Positions 37,071-45,439 of a stretch of DNA of 64,000 bases are shown here, piece after piece (within the stretch, counting starts at the first letter, position 1; every line of letters starts with the position of its first letter). The notes beneath the pieces were generated by a model that ran no database searches, was not told the origin of the DNA, and worked only from the letters and a program-made list of their open reading frames with translations. Both the position numbers and the translations under genes were made by a program. Source of the stretch: an uncultured Bacilli bacterium (lineage in GTDB: Bacteria > Bacillota_I > Bacilli_A > RF39 > UBA660). Location: NCBI GenBank assembly GCA_934090795.1, contig CAKOJQ010000007.1, forward strand, positions 7,490 through 71,489. The letters run 5' to 3'.

Positions 37071-37131
37071 ATTATATCACTACCTTAAATAAATAATAAC
37101 AAAATAATTAAAAAAAGTCCATAAAATAGGA

Positions 37132-37878
37132 CTATATATTAAAAACATCATTAAAATTATCTTCCAGTATATTTGCAAGTTCTTCTAACGAAACATTATA
37201 AATTGTACATAAATAATCAGCAATTATATTAAGATTTATCGGTTCATTGGGTAATCCTCTAAGCGGAACAGGAGCTAAATAAGGGCTATCTGTTTCAAGT
37301 AAAATATTGTTTAAATCAATTTCTTTTAAAACATCTTTTAAATTGCAATTTTTAAAAGTTAATACACCACCAATTCCAAGCTTATATCCAAGTTTGATAT
37401 ATTCTCTTGCCGTTTCCAAACTTCCAGAAAAACAATGTATAATTCCTTTACATTTATGTTTCTTTAATAAATCAAGTAAATCTCCAGTAGATTCTCTAGA
37501 ATGTATTATCACCGGCAAATTATTATTTTCAGCCAACCCTAGAAAATAATCAAGCATTTCTAATTGTTCCTTTTTATTTTCCTTATTATGAAAATAATCT
37601 AATCCAATTTCTCCAATCGCAATTATCTTTTTATTATTAATATTTTCGTTAATAAAGTCCTTAGCTTCATCATTAAAATCAGATATATTATCAGGATGAA
37701 TTCCAAGTGCTCCATAAACATTTTTATTATTAATTAAATCCATTACTTCACAATTAGATCTAATATTAAATCCATTAATAATAATTCTCCTGATATTATC
37801 TCTTTCTAAATTATTAATCACATTCATAGGATCATAAAATTTATCAGATAAAATATGACAATGAGTATCAGTAAACAT
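37132..37878 (-). CDS. tatD: TatD-family metal-dependent DNase/hydrolase
   Basis: 248 residues, TIM-barrel hydrolase. Metal ligands: FTDTHCHL-type THCHI at the N-terminus, AIGEIGLDY (Glu), VIIHSRE (His), GIIHCFSG (His) and ETDSPYLAP (Asp). Close to YabD of Bacillus, 3'-5' exonuclease and D-aminoacyl/quality-control-related activities being reported for the family. Position between the SpoVT-like gene and the 3D gene follows conserved order. Confidence 0.95.
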   Translation of the reverse strand: MFTDTHCHILSDKFYDPMNVINNLERDNIRRIIINGFNIRSNCEVMDLINNKNVYGALGIHPDNISDFNDEAKDFINENINNKKIIAIGEIGLDYFHNKENKKEQLEMLDYFLGLAENNNLPVIIHSRESTGDLLDLLKKHKCKGIIHCFSGSLETAREYIKLGYKLGIGGVLTFKNCNLKDVLKEIDLNNILLETDSPYLAPVPLRGLPNEPINLNIIADYLCTIYNVSLEELANILEDNFNDVFNI

Positions 37879-37935
37879 AAGAACATCTCCCTACAAGATA
37901 ATAACACAAAAGAAAAGGTAAACACAAACATTTAC

Positions 37936-38358
37936 CTAACCTTTAGCATTTATATATGTAAAATAAATCGATATTATACCAGAAATAAGTTTCACATCAG
38001 TCAAAGTGACATTATCTCCATAAATAGAAATAACACCAATATTTACCGAATTAACAATAATAGGACTATCTAAACTAATTTTAATAATATTCTTATAATT
38101 AGAATATATAACATTATCCTTATCTTTAATAACAAATTCATAGCCATAAACTAAATTAAAAAGAGTACATATATCATTTAAAAATTTACTATAATTTTCC
38201 AAATAAGAATATTTAGATATACAAATATTATCATCTTTCTGCATTATAAGTACATTCTCATTATCTTGTATTTTAAGATTATTTCTTAATTCTTTAGGCA
38301 CAACAATTCTACCTAACTCATCTATTTTTCTTACATATTCATTATTCACATAAACCAC
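37936..38358 (-). CDS. SpoVT/AbrB-like transcription regulator
   Basis: 140 residues. N-terminal AbrB swapped-hairpin DNA-binding domain (VRKIDELGRIVVPKELRNNLKIQDNENVLIM), then a C-terminal domain (about 60-138) of the size and pattern of the SpoVT GAF-like domain. First codon is GTG at 38358, with a possible alternative GTG three codons later; the ribosome-binding site is weak. It follows mfd, which is exactly where spoVT lies in Bacillus (pth-mfd-spoVT). A homologue does not prove sporulation. Confidence 0.85.
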   Translation of the reverse strand: MVYVNNEYVRKIDELGRIVVPKELRNNLKIQDNENVLIMQKDDNICISKYSYLENYSKFLNDICTLFNLVYGYEFVIKDKDNVIYSNYKNIIKISLDSPIIVNSVNIGVISIYGDNVTLTDVKLISGIISIYFTYINAKG

Positions 38359-38387
38359 TAATACTAGTTTGCAATAAATTCAAAATT

Positions 38388-41300
38388 TTATTCTATTTCA
38401 TTAATTATTTCTTCTAAAACTGGCACTAAATAATAAACATAATGCTTATCCAAATTAATTAAATTTAATTTAATAATTATTTCTTTATTAAAATATCTTA
38501 AACTTAACTTAGGATTAATACTATATAAAACCATAAATAGTTTTTCACCATTAACTTTATTAGATATATCACTAGGAATATATAATTCAACAAAATTTTT
38601 ATTTTGAACAACTTTATTAATATTTAATTTCATAGCTAGTTTTTCAAACCATTCCTCATACATATAAACAATTATTTTCTCGTCCAATTTACCAAAACGA
38701 TCTTCCAATTCACTCTTAACCCTTAACAAACTTTCCTTATCCGAAATTGAATTAATTAATTGGTGAATCTCAATTCTAACACTTTCATCTTGAACATAAT
38801 CTTCATCAATATGAGTATTTACATCAATCAATGATTTATCACTGTCATCTTCTTTAATCGGATTACCATTTATTTCCGATACAGCCTCTTCCACCATCTT
38901 AGTAAATAAATCAATACCAACAGTTTCTATGAATCCTGCCTGTTCACTGCCAAGTAAATCTCCAGCACCTCTAATAGATAAATCTCTCATAGCGATTTTA
39001 TAACCACTACCAAGTTCAGTAAACTCTTTAATCGCATTCAATCTCTTCTCAGCAACCTCACTTATAATTTTGCTGTTATTATAAAGTAAATAAGCATAAG
39101 CAATCTTATTTGTTCTTCCAACTCTTCCACGAATCTGATATAACTGACTTAACCCAAAATTTTGAGCATCTTTTATTATCAATGTATTAACGTTCGATAT
39201 ATCTATACCTGTTTCAATTATTGTCGTACAAACTAAAATATCGAATTTATAGTTAACAAAATCATCAATTATCTTTTCCAAATGAGATTTATCCATCTTA
39301 CCATGAGCAAAACAAATACGTGCTTCCGGAACCATTCCCTGTAATTTATTTACTTCATCCTCTATCTTTTCAACATTATTAAATAAGTAGTAAACTTGTC
39401 CCTTACGACTTAACTCTTTATAAATAGCCTCTTTAACCAAGAAATCATTATCTTGAGCCACATAAGTTTGAATTGGATATCTATCCACAGGTGCAGTATC
39501 CAAAATTGATAAATCTCTAAGTCCACTCATTGCCATTTTTAAAGTTCTCGGAATAGGCGTAGCAGATAAAGTTAATACATTAATGTTTGTACACATTTCC
39601 TTAATTTTTTCTTTTTGACTAACACCAAATCGTTGTTCCTCATCAACAACAAGAAGACCTAATTTTTTAAATTTTATATTTTCATTAAATAATTTATGAG
39701 TTCCAAATAAAATATCTACTTTACCATCTTCCAAATCTTTAGTAATTCTTTTAAAATCATTAACACTAGTAAATCTATTAACAATTTCAATTCTAACCGG
39801 AAAATTTCTAAATCTTTTTAAAGCATTCTCATATTGTTGTTTAGACAAAATAGTAGTCGGACATAAATAAGCTGCTTGATATCCATTAATAACAGTTCTA
39901 AAAATTCCTCTAAATGCAACTTCAGTCTTACCAAAACCTACATCACCACAAAGCAATCTATCCATTGGTTTCTTACTAGCTAAATCATTTAATACCTCAT
40001 TAATACATCTTAACTGATCAGAAGTCTCTACATATTCAAAATCACTAGCAAACATGACTTCTTCAGGCATCTCTTTAAATACCGGACTAGTAATCTTCTT
40101 TCTTTCCGAATAAAGTTTAATTAACTCATCAGAAATATCTTTAATTTTACTTTGAACCTTTCTTTTAGCTTTAGCCCATGACAAAGAATTTAAAGAATTA
40201 ATTTTTTGATTTCCACTACCGGCATCAGCATATTTATAAATAGAACTAATCTTTTCGACAGGAATATATACCTTGTCATTACCAGCATACTTTATAACAA
40301 TATAGTCTTTATTAAAACCATTTTTAACTAAATTAACTACACCACCATAAATACCAATACCATGTGCCCTATGAACAACATAATCTCCCGGCTTAATATC
40401 ACTAAAATCCTTAATCTTACGACCTATCTTAATCGGATTGTAATAAGAAGCACTAAAATTACTACCAATTATATCATTTTCCGAAATAACGATATATTTA
40501 TCAAATACAAAACCATGATTTATCTTATAATCTAAAAAATAAATATTTCCCGGGAAATAATTTTTATCAATTCTTACATCAAATAAATTACTTAAAGTTT
40601 CTTTTAATCCCTTAGATCTTATTGCCAGAAACGTAATCATACTATTTTTACGATGATTAATAAAAAATTGTAAATTCTCTAAATTAGAATTAAAATTATC
40701 TATTGATTGAGAATTAACCTTCAAACTTTTACTATTATCAAAATTATTAAGTTCATATTCATCTTTAATGTAAATATCTTCTAAATTTGCCATGTATTTA
40801 TGATTAATATCAATATTATTAGATTCTTTATACTCAAGAATTTGGTTTTGTAATTCAAGATAAGATTTCTTAATATTATCAGAATCTATCTTAACAACTA
40901 TCGGATTATCTAAAATATCATATAAGGTTGAGTCAGATTCTAAATCATTTTCCTTATAAGGCTTAATAGTAACACTACTAATATTTTCGGTAGATAGCTG
41001 AGATTCTTCATCAAACTTTTTAATACTATCAATCTCATCACCAAAAAATTCAATTCTTATTGGTTTATCATAATTATACGGAAATAAATCAATTATAAAT
41101 CCTCTAACAGAATACTCACCAGTTGAAGTAACTATACTTGTCTTATTATAACCATATTGAAATAATTTATCTTCTAAATCAATACGTTTAAAATTATCAT
41201 TTATTTTAATAACAATATCTTGATTAACAATATTATCTTTTTTAGGAACAAACTTTAAAAAGCCTTCTAAATTAGTAACAACAATCTTATTTTCATTATT

Positions 41301-41588
41301 ATTACTTATTAAAGACAAAGTTTCTAATCTTTTAACCATTAAATCAGGTGAAGAAGTAGTAAGAACTGTAGTTATAAAATCATCCATAGGAAAAAAGTAA
41401 CTGTTTTCAGAATAGTTATTAATTAAATTATAATAATTAGTTGCTTGATATAAAGAATTAGTTACAACTATTACATTTTTCTTAAATTTATTACATAAAT
41501 ATTTAATATATAATCCTTTTAATTCATCAGTTAATCCCGAAATAGAATTATTATTAAATTCATCAAATATTTTATCTAAAAAATCCAT
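38388..41588 (-). CDS. mfd: Transcription-repair coupling factor Mfd
   Basis: 1066 residues. UvrB-homology module at the N-terminus, RNA-polymerase-interacting domain (GDYVVHRAHGIGIYGG), RecG-like translocase with GDVGFGKTEVAF, DEEQRFGV, TLSATPIPRTL, RGRVGRTNKIAYAYLL and a C-terminal TRCF domain. Removes RNA polymerase stalled at lesions and recruits UvrA. It starts two bases before the pth stop. A perfect Noc-type palindrome lies inside the coding sequence at 40544-40559, where it encodes FPGN. Confidence 0.97.
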   Translation of the reverse strand: MDFLDKIFDEFNNNSISGLTDELKGLYIKYLCNKFKKNVIVVTNSLYQATNYYNLINNYSENSYFFPMDDFITTVLTTSSPDLMVKRLETLSLISNNNENKIVVTNLEGFLKFVPKKDNIVNQDIVIKINDNFKRIDLEDKLFQYGYNKTSIVTSTGEYSVRGFIIDLFPYNYDKPIRIEFFGDEIDSIKKFDEESQLSTENISSVTIKPYKENDLESDSTLYDILDNPIVVKIDSDNIKKSYLELQNQILEYKESNNIDINHKYMANLEDIYIKDEYELNNFDNSKSLKVNSQSIDNFNSNLENLQFFINHRKNSMITFLAIRSKGLKETLSNLFDVRIDKNYFPGNIYFLDYKINHGFVFDKYIVISENDIIGSNFSASYYNPIKIGRKIKDFSDIKPGDYVVHRAHGIGIYGGVVNLVKNGFNKDYIVIKYAGNDKVYIPVEKISSIYKYADAGSGNQKINSLNSLSWAKAKRKVQSKIKDISDELIKLYSERKKITSPVFKEMPEEVMFASDFEYVETSDQLRCINEVLNDLASKKPMDRLLCGDVGFGKTEVAFRGIFRTVINGYQAAYLCPTTILSKQQYENALKRFRNFPVRIEIVNRFTSVNDFKRITKDLEDGKVDILFGTHKLFNENIKFKKLGLLVVDEEQRFGVSQKEKIKEMCTNINVLTLSATPIPRTLKMAMSGLRDLSILDTAPVDRYPIQTYVAQDNDFLVKEAIYKELSRKGQVYYLFNNVEKIEDEVNKLQGMVPEARICFAHGKMDKSHLEKIIDDFVNYKFDILVCTTIIETGIDISNVNTLIIKDAQNFGLSQLYQIRGRVGRTNKIAYAYLLYNNSKIISEVAEKRLNAIKEFTELGSGYKIAMRDLSIRGAGDLLGSEQAGFIETVGIDLFTKMVEEAVSEINGNPIKEDDSDKSLIDVNTHIDEDYVQDESVRIEIHQLINSISDKESLLRVKSELEDRFGKLDEKIIVYMYEEWFEKLAMKLNINKVVQNKNFVELYIPSDISNKVNGEKLFMVLYSINPKLSLRYFNKEIIIKLNLINLDKHYVYYLVPVLEEIINEIE
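40544..40559. promoter_or_regulatory. Noc-type binding site (NBS) inside mfd
   Basis: Exact palindrome TATTTCCCGGGAAATA, identical to the five sites in the gyrA-ffs gap. In Bacillus, Noc sites are scattered over the chromosome including coding DNA, so this supports a genome-wide Noc system. Confidence 0.75.
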
Positions 41589-41589
41589 T

Positions 41590-42123
41590 TTAATTATACC
41601 TACATTTTAATTTTTCTATATCAACATCATTAATAAAATCTTTTATAACACTATTAATCACATTACAAGAATTATTTAAAACTTCCCTTTCCTCCTTAGA
41701 AAATTTTCCTAAGACATAATCTACAATATCTTTACTATTTTTAGAAATACCAACTTTTAATCTTAAAAATTCATTACTACCAATTTCATTAATAATACTT
41801 TTAATCCCATTATGACCACCAGCAGAACTATTATTTTTAACTCTTATTTTTCCTAAAGGCAAATCAAGATCATCTTGAATAACTAATAAATCCTTTTTAT
41901 CTATTTTAAAATAATTCATATAATATTTAACAGCTTCTCCAGATAAATTCATAAAGGTATTTGGTTTAATATATATAACTGAATTATCTTTATATACATC
42001 TGCTAATTTATCATGCTTAAAAGAAACATTATCTAAATAATTGTCTAATGCCCAAAAGCCAATATTATGTCTAGTATTTTCATATTCTTTTCCAGGATTA
42101 CCAAGTCCAACAATTAATTTCAT
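41590..42123 (-). CDS. pth: Peptidyl-tRNA hydrolase
   Basis: 177 residues. Family motifs: VGLGNPGKEYENTRHNIGFWALD (catalytic His), YIKPNTFMNLSGEAV, VIQDDLDLPLGKIRVK (catalytic Asp) and SAGGHNGIKSII. Recycles tRNA from peptidyl-tRNA dropped by ribosomes. It lies directly upstream of mfd, as in Bacillus (pth-mfd), and two bases after trmN6. Confidence 0.97.
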   Translation of the reverse strand: MKLIVGLGNPGKEYENTRHNIGFWALDNYLDNVSFKHDKLADVYKDNSVIYIKPNTFMNLSGEAVKYYMNYFKIDKKDLLVIQDDLDLPLGKIRVKNNSSAGGHNGIKSIINEIGSNEFLRLKVGISKNSKDIVDYVLGKFSKEEREVLNNSCNVINSVIKDFINDVDIEKLKCRYN

Positions 42124-42125
42124 TA

Positions 42126-42803
42126 CTACCTCCTATAATTTTCTGTATAAAGTGGTGCCAATATTTTTAAATCATCTTGTCCATTTTTCATCGCTTCAAT
42201 TAAAATCATTGAAGATGAACTTTCACTATTATTATAACAACATTGCAATTTCTTAACCCCAAACTTATATTTATCAAATAACTTAAGAAGTTCCATTAAT
42301 CTATCCGGTCGATAAACAATATAAAGTTTACCTTTATCTCTTAAAAATTTATAAGCAAGAGAAACAATATCTTCTAATTTAATAAGTATTTCATGTCTAG
42401 CAATTGCTTTAACATTATTATCGTTTATTCTAGAAGAATCAATCACTTTAAAATAAGGTGGATTGCAAGTAATAATATCAAAATATCCATCTTCATAATA
42501 ATTGTCAATATTTTTAATATCATCATTAATTAATTTCACATTATTTATGTTATTTAACTTTAAAGATTCATCCCCTAATTCATATATTTCCTTTTGAACT
42601 TCAAAAGCTACTATATTTTTAATTGAATTAGACAAAATAATAGGTATTGGGCAATTACCAGTACAAAAATCAAGTAATTTACTATCTGCCATATTAATAT
42701 TGACAAAATTGGCAAGTAACATCGAATCTAAAGAAAATTTAAAATAATCTGATTTTTGAACTATCTTATAACCATAATCATATAAATCATTAATTTCTTT
42801 CAT
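42126..42803 (-). CDS. trmN6: tRNA1(Val) adenine-37-N6 methyltransferase-like (YabB)
   Basis: 225 residues from ATG at 42803. Class I SAM methyltransferase: LLDFCTGNCPIPIIL (motif I), VAFEVQKEIYELG, LINDDIKNI, and the catalytic NPPY in IITCNPPYF for N6-adenine methylation. Same position as yabB in Bacillus (ricT-yabA-yabB), but yabA is absent here. It overlaps the ricT end by 14 bases. Confidence 0.9.
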   Translation of the reverse strand: MKEINDLYDYGYKIVQKSDYFKFSLDSMLLANFVNINMADSKLLDFCTGNCPIPIILSNSIKNIVAFEVQKEIYELGDESLKLNNINNVKLINDDIKNIDNYYEDGYFDIITCNPPYFKVIDSSRINDNNVKAIARHEILIKLEDIVSLAYKFLRDKGKLYIVYRPDRLMELLKLFDKYKFGVKKLQCCYNNSESSSSMILIEAMKNGQDDLKILAPLYTENYRR

Positions 42804-43566
42804 AATTATCAACTACAATTTCTTTTAAATCACCATCAACATTTATCACATATGACATTTTTAAAACATTAATAGTTAAAACTTTATATTTCTTTCCCTC
42901 ATAAATAACTTCACTACCAATTTTTGGAAGCAAACTTCTATAATAACTATAATTTTCATCTTCATATGCTAAACAACATAATAATCTTCCACAAGCACCA
43001 TTTATTTTAGAAGGATTTAAAGCAATATTTTGATTCTTAGCCATATTAATACCAACTGTTTCTAGTTCATTTAAAAAACTACCACAACACAAAGGTCTAC
43101 CGCAAGGCCCTAAACCAGATATTTTTTTAGCTTTATCTCTAATACCAATTTGATGTAATTCAATTCTAGTTTTATATTTACCAGCAAGTATTTTAACTAA
43201 TTCCCTAAAATCAATTCTTTCATCAGATACAAAATTAATTAATAACTGAGATCGTTCAAAATTAAAACTTGAATCTACAAATTGCATTTTTAATCCTAAA
43301 TTTTTAGCCGAAGCCTTGGCAAAATCAAGTGCTTCTTTAGCGTTTGCTAAATTCTTTAAATATATATCATAATCTTTTTTACTAGCTACTCTAACAACAT
43401 TTTTTATTTCATTATTAATTTCCTCGTTATTAATACTAAATACTTTTCCAAATAATGGCCCATTATCAGATGGAACAATTACATAATCATCTTTTTTTAA
43501 TTCAATACCATTCGAATTAAAATAAACACATTTATCAGTATCCTTAAATTTTACACCAACAACCAT
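42790..43566 (-). CDS. ricT: RicT (YaaT) PSP1-domain protein
   Basis: 258 residues from ATG at 43566, set by AAAGGAG. PSP1 C-terminal domain with the cysteine-rich core GPCGRPLCCGSFLNELE...INGACGRLLCCLAYED. In Bacillus RicT binds RicA and RicF to form an Fe-S complex that redirects RNase Y and influences sporulation and competence. It sits between holB and trmN6 as in Bacillus. Confidence 0.93.
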   Translation of the reverse strand: MVVGVKFKDTDKCVYFNSNGIELKKDDYVIVPSDNGPLFGKVFSINNEEINNEIKNVVRVASKKDYDIYLKNLANAKEALDFAKASAKNLGLKMQFVDSSFNFERSQLLINFVSDERIDFRELVKILAGKYKTRIELHQIGIRDKAKKISGLGPCGRPLCCGSFLNELETVGINMAKNQNIALNPSKINGACGRLLCCLAYEDENYSYYRSLLPKIGSEVIYEGKKYKVLTINVLKMSYVINVDGDLKEIVVDNYERN

Positions 43567-43593
43567 TTTAATCACTCCTTTCAAAATAAAAAA

Positions 43594-44301
43594 TTATTCT
43601 ATACTCTCAAAATATAGTTTATCAAGTGCCAAATCAATATTAACATTATATCTAATATTATTTAAAAAATCATTTACCTTCAAATAAAAAATATCATTTT
43701 CGCTATTCAAATAAGCTAAATATTTTATAAATAAGTTATTTATTACCACCTTATCTAATTTTGAAACAACAACTTTAAACTTTATATAATCCTCAAAATT
43801 AAAATTTTTAAATTTACATAAATTATTAAAAATATCTTCATCAACAGTAACATTACTAGCATCTATATCATTTTTTAATACCTGACATCTACTGATTAAA
43901 GTTGGCAATAACTCATTTGCATTATCACTAATTAAAAATCCCACAACTTTCTCATTAGGTTCTTCTAAAACTTTTAATAATTTATTAACAGATTGTTCAT
44001 TCATTAAACCAGCATTCAAAATAAAAAATAATTTATAGTACCCATCAAAAGACATAGTAGCTAAAAATTCTTGTAAATTTAAAATTTGATCTTTGTCAAT
44101 TAAATTATCAATAGGTTTCAAAATTCTAACTGAAATATTATTCTCTATATCATCAATATTAAATATCATTTTCTTTTGTAAAAACAATTTAAAAACACTA
44201 TTCATAACATCTTCATAATTATTTGATTCAACTAAAAAAGCATGAGAAAGTTTATTCTCATCTATTACATTTGATAAATATTTTATGTTTTCTTCCTTCA
44301 T
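43594..44301 (-). CDS. holB: DNA polymerase III delta-prime subunit
   Basis: 235 residues from ATG at 44301 (an in-frame TTG two codons earlier is less likely). Shortened clamp-loader subunit. It keeps LSHAFLVES, VNKLLKVLEEPNEKVVGFLISDNANELLPTLISRCQVL (the SRC motif), but no Walker A, as expected for delta-prime. Normal homologues are over 300 residues. It lies three genes after dnaX, with which it would form the clamp loader. Confidence 0.88.
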   Translation of the reverse strand: MKEENIKYLSNVIDENKLSHAFLVESNNYEDVMNSVFKLFLQKKMIFNIDDIENNISVRILKPIDNLIDKDQILNLQEFLATMSFDGYYKLFFILNAGLMNEQSVNKLLKVLEEPNEKVVGFLISDNANELLPTLISRCQVLKNDIDASNVTVDEDIFNNLCKFKNFNFEDYIKFKVVVSKLDKVVINNLFIKYLAYLNSENDIFYLKVNDFLNNIRYNVNIDLALDKLYFESIE

Positions 44302-44310
44302 ACTCAAAAT

Positions 44311-44499
44311 CTACATTAAAAGTAGAAAAGATAAAGCAATCATAATTAACCCCGGATATCCTAAACAAAAGACAACCAAGACAGTAATTAAATTAATAGG
44401 TACCACAACATTAAAACCACTAAGAATTATATCAAAACTATAAATCAACAAAAATGAATAACAAATTTTTTTCAGTAATTTTAATAACATGATTATCAC
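44311..44499 (-). CDS. bofA: BofA-like integral membrane protein
   Basis: 62 residues, two hydrophobic helices. The C-terminal half (VVVPINLITVLVVFCLGYPGLIMIALSFLLL) matches the pro-sigma-K processing inhibitor BofA signature (NP(I/L)T....LG.PGL). Encoded right after recR as bofA is in Bacillus. In sporulating bacilli BofA restrains the SpoIVFB protease; here its partner is unknown. GTG at 44499 or ATG at 44490 may be the start. Confidence 0.8.
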   Translation of the reverse strand: MIIMLLKLLKKICYSFLLIYSFDIILSGFNVVVPINLITVLVVFCLGYPGLIMIALSFLLLM

Positions 44500-44526
44500 A
44501 ATAAATTATATTATTATTATTTAATT

Positions 44527-45123
44527 TTATGCAATATTTTTTCTATCTTCAAATGCCCTTTCTAATGTCAATGAATCCAAATAATCAAGTTCTGTACCAA
44601 CTGGTAATCCATAAGATAATCTTGAAATTTTCGTATTCATCTTTTCTAGTAATTTTTTAATATATTGTGTTGTAGTTTCGCCTTCGATTGTAGGCTTTAA
44701 TGCAATTACAAGTTCAACATCATCATTACCACAACGATCAATTAAACTATCAATATTAAGTTCATCAGGACCAATGCCATCAATAGGAGAAATTAATCCT
44801 CCTAAAACATGATATACACCTTGATACTTTCCCATCTTTTCAAAAGCAAATATACTTTTAAAATCTTCAACAACACATATTAAATTTTTATTTCTATAAT
44901 CATTATCACAAACTGAGCATATATCACCAGAAGTTATATTTCCGCATATACGACAAGGATGTAAATTCTTTTTGCCATCCATTATACATTTTGTAAATAA
45001 ATTTATATCATCATCTGAAAAATCAAGTAATGAAATTGCAAGTCTTTCAGCAGACTTTTCACCAATTCCTGGTAACTTTTTAAAATACTCAATTAATTCT
45101 TCTAACTCCTTAGGATAAATCAT
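44527..45123 (-). CDS. recR: Recombination protein RecR
   Basis: 198 residues. Helix-hairpin-helix (LPGIGEKSAERLAISLL), zinc finger CRICGNITSGDICSVC, Toprim domain (LICVVEDFKSIFAFEKMGKYQGVYHVLGGLISPIDGIGPDEL) and Walker-B-like end. Works with RecO and RecF at gapped DNA. Its ATG shares a base with the ebfC stop. Confidence 0.97.
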   Translation of the reverse strand: MIYPKELEELIEYFKKLPGIGEKSAERLAISLLDFSDDDINLFTKCIMDGKKNLHPCRICGNITSGDICSVCDNDYRNKNLICVVEDFKSIFAFEKMGKYQGVYHVLGGLISPIDGIGPDELNIDSLIDRCGNDDVELVIALKPTIEGETTTQYIKKLLEKMNTKISRLSYGLPVGTELDYLDSLTLERAFEDRKNIA

Positions 45124-45422
45124 TACATCAAACCATTTAAACCTTTAGCATAAGCACCAAGTTTAACTTCTACGTCCTTATCAATTTTAGAAACTGCTTC
45201 ATTATGAGCAATTTTAATCATATCTTGTAAAGCATCGATATCCTCAGCATCAGTTAATGATGGAGTATCTATTTTTATAGAAACCATTTCTTTCTTACCA
45301 CTTAATACAACAGTAACAAATCCAGATTTACCTTCATAATTTGTTTTAAAAATTTCTTCCTGTTTTTCAGTTATAACTCTTTGCATTTTTTGTGCTTCTT
45401 GCATTAATTTTTGCATATTCAT
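45123..45422 (-). CDS. ebfC: Nucleoid-associated protein YbaB/EbfC
   Basis: 99 residues. N-terminal MNMQKLMQEAQKMQRVI and central VTVVLSGKKEMVSIKID are typical of the YbaB/EbfC (YaaK) DNA-binding dimer. Conserved dnaX-yaaK-recR order. TAAGAAAGAGG upstream of ATG. Confidence 0.95.
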   Translation of the reverse strand: MNMQKLMQEAQKMQRVITEKQEEIFKTNYEGKSGFVTVVLSGKKEMVSIKIDTPSLTDAEDIDALQDMIKIAHNEAVSKIDKDVEVKLGAYAKGLNGLM

Positions 45423-45439
45423 AATATCATTCCTCTTTC

